Shown here: positions 9,613 through 16,870 of the stretch, piece after piece
How the letters are laid out: every line of letters begins with the position of its first letter
Numbering within the stretch: the stretch's first letter is position 1
Translations under genes and position numbers: made by a program
The notes under the pieces: model-generated
What the model saw: only the letters and a program-made list of their open reading frames with translations
Database searches by the model: none
What the model was told of the DNA's origin: nothing
Assembly: GCA_903887485.1 (NCBI GenBank)
Contig: CAISPV010000003.1
Coordinates: forward strand, 26,133-90,132
Direction of reading: 5' to 3'
DNA: 64,000 nucleotides
DNA from: an uncultured Desulfobulbaceae bacterium
GTDB taxonomy: Bacteria; Desulfobacterota; Desulfobulbia; Desulfobulbales; Desulfocapsaceae

Positions 9613-9738
9613 ATTCCAATTTGCATTCAAGCCGGCACCTTCGTCGGCTGCACTGCGCGGCTCCTCACCGTACTACCCCGTACTGCTTCGTCGCCGCTCG
9701 CTTGCCTTCTCGGTATCAGCTTGAATGCTTTTTGGAAT
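9613..9738. repeat. Structured intergenic element bounded by 20-bp inverted arms, behind gltA
   Basis: ATTCCAATTTGCATTCAAGC (9613-9632) and GCTTGAATGCTTTTTGGAAT (9719-9738) are inverted copies that match at 17 of 20 positions. They enclose a GC-rich 86-bp core rich in short inverted motifs (CGTACTACCCCGTACTG, CGTCGGCTGCACTGCGCGG). The outer arm begins a few bases after the TAA of gltA, so it would fold in the gltA 3' UTR. It could be a REP/MITE-like repeat or a processing or termination signal. No long T-run follows it. Confidence 0.6.
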
Positions 9739-9744
9739 TACTCC

Positions 9745-10902
9745 TTATAACGTCCTGGTTTCAATAGGGGTATAAGGCCGCAGGCAAGGTCCGACATAAT
9801 TGGCGCTGGGCCTGATCAAGCGGTTATTACGCCATTGCTCAAGGATATGGGCAGTCCAGCCCACCGCCCGGCTCATGGCAAAGATAGGGGTAAAAAGCTC
9901 GGTTGGAATCCCCATGGCCCGATAGAGGGTACCGGTATAAAAATCCACATTGGGGAAGACCTTGGAATTGGCCAGCATCGTCTTTTCAACAACCTGAGCG
10001 ATCTCATAAAAGCGAGTATCTCCTGCCTTACGGGTTATCTGCTCGGCATATTCCCTCATGATGCCGACCCGAGGGTCTTCACATTTATAAACACGATGGC
10101 CAAACCCCGGAATCTTGCCCTTGGCAGCTAGACGATTCAAAATCCACGACTCTGCTTTCTCCGGCGCACCAATGGTCTCAAACATCTCCATCACATCCGC
10201 ATTTGCCCCGCCGTGCAACGGGCCTTTCAACGCCCCGATAGCACTGGTCATTGCCGAATAGATATCAGACATGGTGGCGGCGGTGACCCGGGCGGCAAAG
10301 GTTGAGGCATTCAATTCATGATCAGCATGAAGGATAAGGGCGACATCAAGGGCGCGGACGATATCGGAGTCAGGCTCTTTTCCCTGCAGGGTATACAAAA
10401 AATTATAGGCAATGCCATGATTGGGAATAGGGGCAATAGGCTCCTGCCCATCTTTTAACCGCTGATGGGCGGCAATAATCAGGGGGATCCGTTCCGTCAA
10501 CCGCTGGGCCTTGCGCAACGAGGCATCCAGCAGGGTGTTCCCGCTGTCGGGATCCCAATGGCCCAAAGAAGAAACAGCGGTGCGCAGGACCTCCATGGAG
10601 GAAGCAGTGCGGGGAAACATCCGCAGGATCATGGTCGTTTCAACCGGCAGCAGCATACCGCCGGTGAACCCATCGAGAAAGGCCTGAAACTCAGTGAGGC
10701 CGGGCAATCTGCCATACCAGAGCAGATACGCCACTTCTTCAAAGGTGGAGTTTCGGGCCAGATCAAGGGCATCATAACCACGATAGATCAGGCGCCCTTC
10801 CTTGCCATCAATAAAACAGATCGCTGAGTTACAGGCGATAATATCGGCCAGACCTTGTTCTTTATCTTTAGTGGTTACTTTCTGGCAAGCGGGTGTTGTC
10901 AT
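9745..10902 (-). CDS. gltA: Citrate synthase
   Basis: This enzyme condenses oxaloacetate and acetyl-CoA to citrate. At 385 residues it belongs to the short dimeric class rather than the long hexameric E. coli class. Catalytic regions are visible as 'HADHELNASTFAAR', 'PGFGHRVYKCEDPR' and 'NVDFYTGTLYRAMGIP'. The C-terminal region reads 'AMSRAVGWTAHILEQ'. AGGAGTAACCCT precedes the ATG. It is divergent from cbiK across a 334-bp intergenic region. The structured element at 9613-9738 follows its stop. Confidence 0.96.
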   Translation of the reverse strand: MTTPACQKVTTKDKEQGLADIIACNSAICFIDGKEGRLIYRGYDALDLARNSTFEEVAYLLWYGRLPGLTEFQAFLDGFTGGMLLPVETTMILRMFPRTASSMEVLRTAVSSLGHWDPDSGNTLLDASLRKAQRLTERIPLIIAAHQRLKDGQEPIAPIPNHGIAYNFLYTLQGKEPDSDIVRALDVALILHADHELNASTFAARVTAATMSDIYSAMTSAIGALKGPLHGGANADVMEMFETIGAPEKAESWILNRLAAKGKIPGFGHRVYKCEDPRVGIMREYAEQITRKAGDTRFYEIAQVVEKTMLANSKVFPNVDFYTGTLYRAMGIPTELFTPIFAMSRAVGWTAHILEQWRNNRLIRPSANYVGPCLRPYTPIETRTL

Positions 10903-11236
10903 AGGGTTACTCCTGATGAGAGTATCATATTTGTGAAAGGCAGAGGTTCTCTGGTCATATTGAACAAGTCGAATGTAACAGGAAAATCAGGGGAACGAAA
11001 TAAAAAATTTGCGCCTGACGGCAGGGTTATGAGGCGCCCGGGCAATCGCCGGTATTCGCAAGCCTGACTGGACCACACCGGATTTCATTTTTATATCGTT
11101 TTTATTTAAAGATAAATTACGATATATAAAAGGAACAAATCGCGCCGGGACTTCTTGCCTTCATCCGCTCCACGCTTTAGCGACCCCTTGACAAAAAGAC
11201 CGGCAAGCCAGCAACCATCTTCGCACAGGGTAACAT
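10903..11236. promoter_or_regulatory. Divergent intergenic region gltA/cbiK with 8-bp inverted repeat
   Basis: This 334-bp gap contains no gene. It should hold both divergent promoters. An AT-rich stretch carries the perfect inverted repeat TATATCGT (11092-11099) and ACGATATA (11119-11126) with a 19-base spacer, a possible operator. I looked for cobalamin-riboswitch consensus blocks ahead of cbiK and did not find them. No convincing -35/-10 pair stands out. Confidence 0.35.
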
Positions 11237-12022
11237 ATGCACCCCATCCCTCTTGTCATCGTCGCATTTGGCACAACGGCTAAGGCCCTGGCCAGTTATG
11301 AGCATCTGGACACCCGATTCAAGAATCGTTTCCCTGGCCATGAAATTTTCTGGGCCTATTCATCACGCCTGGTCAAAGACAGGGGTGCCGGACAGCCACA
11401 GAAGACGATTTTCAGTCCCCATGAAATACTGGAGACCTTGTATCGCCGGCACTATTCGTGGGCAGTCGTTCAATCACTCCACCTCCTCGGCGGCCATGAA
11501 TTCAGCCGTTTAGTGGAAGAAACGAAACAAACCCCCCTCCGCACCTCCATCGGCCTGCCCCTGCTCAGTGCCCCAGAAGATTATCTGGCCCTTTGCGCCG
11601 GCTTGTCGCCTTTAATCAACACCCATCCTGATCAGGCTATCCTTCTGGTGGGACATGGTACGGATCATCCTGCCTGGTGTGCCTACCCGGCCCTGCAATA
11701 TTTTATGCGCAGGCAATTTGGGCCGCGGATTTTTGTTGGCGTGATTGAAGAAGGATGTCCGTCAAGCACCGAAGTCATCGCCGAGATTACGGCTGCCGGC
11801 TACAAAAAAGTTTGCATCCTTCCCCTGCTGCTCGTAGCAGGCATGCATTTTCATCGGGATCTGGCTGGAGATCACCGTAATTCATGGATGAGCTTGCTGG
11901 CTCAGGCAGATATCAGTGTGGAAATTATTGAGCAGGGAATCGGGATGCTGCCAGCCATCAGTGAAATGTTCTGCCAACATATAGAAGAAGCCTTGGCGAT
12001 AATCCCTGAGAGTAAAGAATAA
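11237..12022 (+). CDS. cbiK: Sirohydrochlorin cobaltochelatase
   Basis: This 261-residue chelatase inserts cobalt into sirohydrochlorin (anaerobic cobalamin pathway). In sulfate reducers the family can also serve siroheme or heme synthesis. Both metal-binding histidine regions are present: 'LLVGHGTDHPAW' and 'LLLVAGMHFHRDLAG'. The N-terminus 'LVIVAFGTTAKAL' is typical. There is no clear signal peptide, so it is the cytosolic (CbiK-C) type rather than the periplasmic CbiK-P. AGGGTAA precedes the ATG. It lies two genes from dsrC, in keeping with a siroheme-dependent sulfite reductase lifestyle. Confidence 0.92.
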   Translation: MHPIPLVIVAFGTTAKALASYEHLDTRFKNRFPGHEIFWAYSSRLVKDRGAGQPQKTIFSPHEILETLYRRHYSWAVVQSLHLLGGHEFSRLVEETKQTPLRTSIGLPLLSAPEDYLALCAGLSPLINTHPDQAILLVGHGTDHPAWCAYPALQYFMRRQFGPRIFVGVIEEGCPSSTEVIAEITAAGYKKVCILPLLLVAGMHFHRDLAGDHRNSWMSLLAQADISVEIIEQGIGMLPAISEMFCQHIEEALAIIPESKE

Positions 12023-12134
12023 CACCATTTGTGACAAAATAATTTCATTGCCTGGCTGTCAAACACAGCATAAAGAGCCGGAAAGTCCAAAAATTACGGG
12101 GAAAAGATACCGCATAAAATGATGGCCCATTCAC

Positions 12135-12163
12135 TTGACAAACTAAAAAGCCTATAGTATTAA
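12135..12163 (+). promoter_or_regulatory. Candidate sigma-70-type promoter of dsrC
   Basis: TTGACA (12135-12140) is a perfect -35 box. With 17-base spacing it is followed by TATTAA (12158-12163), with an overlapping TATAGT just before it. It lies about 65 bases ahead of the dsrC ATG, in an AT-rich stretch consistent with strong expression of dsrC. Confidence 0.5.
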
Positions 12164-12230
12164 AGCGAAATCAATTTTTAGTTCAGAAACGGTGAAAACC
12201 AATAAACAATATTTTTGTAAGGAGGGTAAC

Positions 12231-12548
12231 ATGCCTACATTAGAACACAATGGATCTACTTTTGAGGTAGATGAAGATGGATTCCTGCTCAACTCCAAAA
12301 CATTCAATCCAGATTGGGTTGATTATGTAAAAAGTGTTGAGGGTATTGGCGAGATGACCGAAGAGCACAACAAAGTAATCAGCGCTCTCCAGGAATACTA
12401 TGTTAAAAATGGTATTGCCCCAATGGTCCGTATCCTTTCCAAGACCACTGGCTTCCCATTGAAAAGAATTTATGAGCTGTTCCCATCCGGTCCTGGTAAA
12501 GGAGCCTGTAAAATGGCTGGCCTGCCAAAACCAACCGGTTGCGTATAA
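12231..12548 (+). CDS. dsrC: DsrC/TusE-family sulfur carrier (dissimilatory sulfite reductase DsrC)
   Basis: This 105-residue protein carries sulfur as a trisulfide in dissimilatory sulfite reduction. The flexible C-terminal arm ends '..KGACKMAGLPKPTGCV', with Cys93 and Cys104 separated by ten residues. That is the two-cysteine DsrC hallmark; TusE and RspA-type relatives lack one or both. The ORF track starts upstream at 12192, but the ATG at 12231 is preceded by a near-perfect AAGGAGGG and is the true start. It is monocistronic, with its own promoter and a strong terminator, as usual for dsrC located away from dsrAB. Confidence 0.97.
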   Translation: MPTLEHNGSTFEVDEDGFLLNSKTFNPDWVDYVKSVEGIGEMTEEHNKVISALQEYYVKNGIAPMVRILSKTTGFPLKRIYELFPSGPGKGACKMAGLPKPTGCV

Positions 12549-12576
12549 TCCAACTGTTTGATTTGTTTGCCTCTTA

Positions 12577-12618
12577 AAAGGGGGAGATACCTTCTTGGTA
12601 TCTCCCCCTTTTTTTTTA
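12577..12618 (+). terminator. Rho-independent terminator of dsrC
   Basis: GGGGGAGATACC and GGTATCTCCCCC form a perfect 12-bp stem with a 4-base loop, followed by a run of at least nine T. It begins about 30 bases after the dsrC stop. Confidence 0.95.
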
Positions 12619-12730
12619 AAAAAATGTTGTGCCTTGCAAAAGAGTTTGATTGTAGAGATAATGAAACGTTTCCAATGTAGTACTCATCAAGTATTGGTCT
12701 GCGTGTCATCATCTCCGGGAGAAACAATCC

Positions 12731-15700
12731 ATGAACTTCTGCGCCAGAATCCTGTTCGTATTCCTGCTCACCTGTTGTTTCCCTGATCTTTCTCGCGCTG
12801 AACATCCCGCCAAGATCCCTCCCCCTTTAACCCCCTGGGTTGAATGGGTTCTCCATGGTCATGAAGCAGAACTGCTGTGTCCACCTTCCTTTAATGACTC
12901 GTCGGCTCTGCATTGCGACTGGCCATCGCAGCTTGATATCAATGTGACCGAGTCAGCCGGCTCATTCCGGCAACAATGGCTGGTGCAGGATGAACGGTGG
13001 TTACAGCTGCCAGGGGATACGGAACATTGGCCAATGGATGTCAAGGTGAATGGGCAAACAGCCCTGGTCATGAACCGGGAGGGCGTGCCCGAGATACGAA
13101 TGAAGGGCGGCGCCTGCGAAATCACCGGTCGCTTCCAGTGGTCAGCGATTCCTGAATATCTCACCATCCCGCCCCATACCGGCCTTGTGTCCCTGGCTGT
13201 AAACAAGCAGCCGATCGATTTTCCCAATCTCGACCGCACCAGCCGACTCTGGTTGCAGAGCTCAAGGACGCAGACGGAGAAAATTGAAAACAGCCTGAGC
13301 CTGCAAGCCTTTCGACTCCTTGAGGATACGATTCCCGCCCAGATAACAACATTACTCAAGCTGGATATTGGTGGGACCGCCCGGGAAGTGGTGCTGGGGC
13401 CGGCCTTTGTTACCGGACAGACCATCCCGCTGGCCCTGACCAGCGATCTTCCGGCACGGCTCGAACAAGATGGCCGGATACGGGTCCAGGTCCGGCCCGG
13501 ACAATGGACGATTAAGCTCATCACCAGACAGATTGGCCCGCTGGCAACATATCAATGGAACCGGTCTGATGACCCGTTCTGGCCCACGGAAGAGATCCTC
13601 TCCTTCCAGGCACATCCTGATCTGCGCACCGTCGAGATTGCAGGCGTTGCCGCCCTTGACCCGACGCAGACCTCCATGCCTGAAGAATGGCGAAGCTTTC
13701 CCGCTTACCGAATACCTGCCGGTGAGACCATGCAGCTCAAGGAGACCAGACGCGGCGCCGCCCAGCCTTCTCCTGATCAGTTAAGCCTGCAACGCGATCT
13801 CTGGCTGCGTTTTGACGGCTCCGGCTACACGATCCAGGACAAGATCAGCGGCCAGAAAAATAATGACTGGCGACTGGAGATGGCCCCTCCTCTTGAGCTT
13901 GGCCGGGTGGTGGTCAATAACAGGGAGCAGTTCATCACCAAAAAAGCGGGCAGCGACAAGGCCGGTATCGAAGTACGGGAAGGGCAACTGCAACTGACGG
14001 CCGACAGCAGCTATCTGCGCCGGATCGCCACCATCTCCACCCTACCGGCAACCGGCTGGGATCATGATTTCCAAAAAGTAAATGCCACCCTCCACCTGCC
14101 GCCCGGATGGAAGTTATTAAATGCCACCGGTATCGATTCCATTGCCAACACCTGGATTGCCCGCTGGAGCCTGCTCGATTTTTTTCTGGTCATCATCTTT
14201 ACCCTGGCAGTGGCCAGACTCTATTCCCGGCCGCCCTTGACCATCATCGCCTTTCTCTCCTATACGCTCAGCTATCACGAATCAGGGGCGCCACGATGGG
14301 TCTGGCTGGCAATCCTGGTGGGTGTGGCACTCTTGCGCTACCTGCCGGCCGGGAAATTCAGGCAGATCATCAAGGGATATCAGGCGCTCACCATCCTGAC
14401 GCTGATCATCATTGTCATCCCCTTTACGATCAATCAGCTCCGGGTGGGGATCTACCCGCAACTTGAAAAACCCTGGCAATCGATGAGTGCCTTCACTGAA
14501 CGAAGGCAAGAACCACAGGCTGTGGCCCCAGCCCCGGCAGAGAAAGCCCTGGCCCGAAACGCTGCAGTCATGGACTCAGCCGCAGACAAGATGTCGCAGC
14601 TGGCCGAAATCGCCACGGGCAGTGTCGCACCGGCAACGAAGTTAAAGGGCAGCCTGGCCGCGCCAGTGGCGAGTTTACCCTATCAGAGTCAGGTCCCGCA
14701 GTATGATCCGAAGATGATTCAGCAGACCGGCCCAGGGCTGCCAACCTGGCAATGGAACCAGGTTGCCATGAGCTGGTCGGGCCCTGTGCAGCGTGATCAG
14801 CAGATAAGTTTTACCCTGATCGGACCAAAAACCAATCTGGCACTGGCCTTCACCCGTATTCTCCTGATGGGCCTGCTGGCTCTGGGAATGTTGAATATCG
14901 CCTGTCAGCGCGGCAAAGGCTGGGTCTTGCCAGACTGGAAGAGCTTATTTCTGCTTCCCCTCCTGCTTTTATTGTCAGGATTCCTGGCTAGCCCTGCCTC
15001 CTGTCAGGCAGACGAGATTCCTTCTCCCGAGATGTTTGAACAGCTCCGCGCCCGACTCCTGGAAAAAGCGGACTGCTTTCCCGACTGTGCCGCTCTCACC
15101 GACATGACCGTGGCCATCAATTCGACAACCCTCGATGTGACCATGAATGTGGACAGCCAGATTGATGGGGCCATTCCCCTGCCCGGCAATGGCGATCACT
15201 GGCTGCCGCAACAGGTCCGTATTGATAACAAGGCCGCGCCCGGACTCTTGAGAAGCGAGAGGCAACTCTGGATTCTGGTGCCTGCCGGCCGCCATCAGAT
15301 CCAGATGCAAGGCAAGATCCCTCAGCAAAATACCCTCCAACTTCCACTGCCCCTCCACCCTCACCATATCACAACCGATGCCCAAGGCTGGGTGGTAGAA
15401 GGAATTAATAAGGGGATCGCCGACAATCAACTCCAGTTCAAACGGATAGTTGACAAGCAGGACAGTGCGACCCAGGTCCTGGAGACCGGGATTCTGCCAC
15501 CCTTTGTCCTTATCGAACGCACCCTGCTGCTCGGTCTGACCTGGAAGGTTGAGACCAGGATCAGCCGGACAACTCCGAAGGGATCGGCAATCATTCTGGG
15601 TATCCCGCTGCTGCCGGGGGAATCGATTGTTACCGAGGGAATCCGGGTAGAAGACGGGCAGGCCAAGGTCAATCTGGACACCGAAAGCAGTGAGCTGCAC

Positions 15701-16870
15701 TGGGAGTCTGTCTTGGAAAAAAGCGACCAGCTTATACTCAAACATGCTGACATCGATCAATGGACAGAGGTCTGGCGGGTTGATGTCAGTCCGATCTATC
15801 ACATGGAGACGGCAGGGATTCCGGTTATCCTGCACAACCAAGGCTCTCGCTGGTATCCAACCTGGCATCCATGGCCCGGCGACGAGGTGAAACTGCTGAT
15901 CTCACGGCCCGAGGGCATCGCCGGCCAGACCCTCACCATTGACAAAACCACACTGCAAGTGCGCCCAAGCGGGCGGGCTACCGAGAACAAACTGAACCTG
16001 TCAATCCGCAGCAGCCAGGGCGGCCAGCATACCATCATCCTGCCCGCGGCCGCGCAACTGCAGCAGGTCACCATTAACGGTACGGTGCAGCAGGTCCGTC
16101 AGGATGGCGCAAAGATCTCTTTACCAATCACCCCAGGAAAACAGGAAGTTGCCCTTGACTGGCGTGAGCCTTCCGGCCTTGGCATTCTTTATACCACACC
16201 CAAGATTGATCTCGGCACAGGCAGCGTTAACGCCGCCATTGATGTGACCCTGCCGCCGAACATATGGCCATTTTTCCTGGGCGGGCCACTCATGGGGCCA
16301 GCTATTCTGTACTGGTCAGTGCTGCTGGTCGTAGCGCTGGTGGCCTTTGTTCTCGGTAAAACGAAGCTGACCCCGCTGTGTTTTTATCAGCTTTTCCTGC
16401 TTGGCATCGGCATGAGCATGAGCAACCTCTTCGGGTGTCTGTTGGTAGTGGGCTGGCTCATCGCCTTGCATTTCCGGGAAACAATGCAAGCGGAGAGGGG
16501 AAGAAGCGCCTTTAATCTGATCCAGACCGGCCTCGGGGCGCTGACCGTACTGGCCCTGATGGCCCTGGTCTGGGCAATCAGCCGGGGACTGTTGGGACAC
16601 CCCGACATGAATATTATCGGCAACGGCTCCAACAGCACGATACTCCACTGGTATCAGGATGTCAGCGGTCAGCATCTGCCGCAGGCATGGCTGGTATCCA
16701 TCCCCATGTTCGCGTACAGACTGGCGATGCTGGTCTGGGCCCTGTGGATCTCCTTTACCCTGCTCGGACTGCTGAAATGGGGCTGGAAAATCGTCAGCGA
16801 GCCGATGCTCTGGGACAATACCCCGAAAAAGAAAGCTGAAGACAAAAAAGAGAAATCTGTTCAGACGTGA
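12731..16870 (+). CDS. Large exported/membrane protein of unknown function with internal duplication
   Basis: I do not recognise the family. This 1379-residue protein has an N-terminal signal peptide (about residues 1-23). Two large periplasmic beta-rich regions (about 25-470 and 760-1170) are each followed by membrane helices: about 480-570 (several), 703-757 (two) and 1177-1350 (about six, four of them clear). The two soluble regions look related. Both start with paired cysteines, then share the pattern 'LPGdxxHW..qVxidn.a' (near residues 92 and 816), an Arg, a Gly-His/Cys, 'I.G', and 'P..L.iP'. GGGAGA precedes the ATG. Its stop overlaps that of the convergent ATPase gene by about 10 bases. 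It could be an envelope sensor or assembly scaffold, but nothing in the sequence proves a role. Confidence 0.85.
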   Translation: MNFCARILFVFLLTCCFPDLSRAEHPAKIPPPLTPWVEWVLHGHEAELLCPPSFNDSSALHCDWPSQLDINVTESAGSFRQQWLVQDERWLQLPGDTEHWPMDVKVNGQTALVMNREGVPEIRMKGGACEITGRFQWSAIPEYLTIPPHTGLVSLAVNKQPIDFPNLDRTSRLWLQSSRTQTEKIENSLSLQAFRLLEDTIPAQITTLLKLDIGGTAREVVLGPAFVTGQTIPLALTSDLPARLEQDGRIRVQVRPGQWTIKLITRQIGPLATYQWNRSDDPFWPTEEILSFQAHPDLRTVEIAGVAALDPTQTSMPEEWRSFPAYRIPAGETMQLKETRRGAAQPSPDQLSLQRDLWLRFDGSGYTIQDKISGQKNNDWRLEMAPPLELGRVVVNNREQFITKKAGSDKAGIEVREGQLQLTADSSYLRRIATISTLPATGWDHDFQKVNATLHLPPGWKLLNATGIDSIANTWIARWSLLDFFLVIIFTLAVARLYSRPPLTIIAFLSYTLSYHESGAPRWVWLAILVGVALLRYLPAGKFRQIIKGYQALTILTLIIIVIPFTINQLRVGIYPQLEKPWQSMSAFTERRQEPQAVAPAPAEKALARNAAVMDSAADKMSQLAEIATGSVAPATKLKGSLAAPVASLPYQSQVPQYDPKMIQQTGPGLPTWQWNQVAMSWSGPVQRDQQISFTLIGPKTNLALAFTRILLMGLLALGMLNIACQRGKGWVLPDWKSLFLLPLLLLLSGFLASPASCQADEIPSPEMFEQLRARLLEKADCFPDCAALTDMTVAINSTTLDVTMNVDSQIDGAIPLPGNGDHWLPQQVRIDNKAAPGLLRSERQLWILVPAGRHQIQMQGKIPQQNTLQLPLPLHPHHITTDAQGWVVEGINKGIADNQLQFKRIVDKQDSATQVLETGILPPFVLIERTLLLGLTWKVETRISRTTPKGSAIILGIPLLPGESIVTEGIRVEDGQAKVNLDTESSELHWESVLEKSDQLILKHADIDQWTEVWRVDVSPIYHMETAGIPVILHNQGSRWYPTWHPWPGDEVKLLISRPEGIAGQTLTIDKTTLQVRPSGRATENKLNLSIRSSQGGQHTIILPAAAQLQQVTINGTVQQVRQDGAKISLPITPGKQEVALDWREPSGLGILYTTPKIDLGTGSVNAAIDVTLPPNIWPFFLGGPLMGPAILYWSVLLVVALVAFVLGKTKLTPLCFYQLFLLGIGMSMSNLFGCLLVVGWLIALHFRETMQAERGRSAFNLIQTGLGALTVLALMALVWAISRGLLGHPDMNIIGNGSNSTILHWYQDVSGQHLPQAWLVSIPMFAYRLAMLVWALWISFTLLGLLKWGWKIVSEPMLWDNTPKKKAEDKKEKSVQT

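Noticed and set aside
10903-11236. Cobalamin riboswitch ahead of cbiK
   Set aside because: Some letters resemble B12-box elements (AGTCAGG on the minus strand), but the conserved blocks are not present in order on either strand.
14975-15868. 297-residue ORF antisense to the large membrane protein
   Set aside because: The plus frame is open for 1379 codons with signal peptide and membrane helices. The antisense ORF has no start context or domain.
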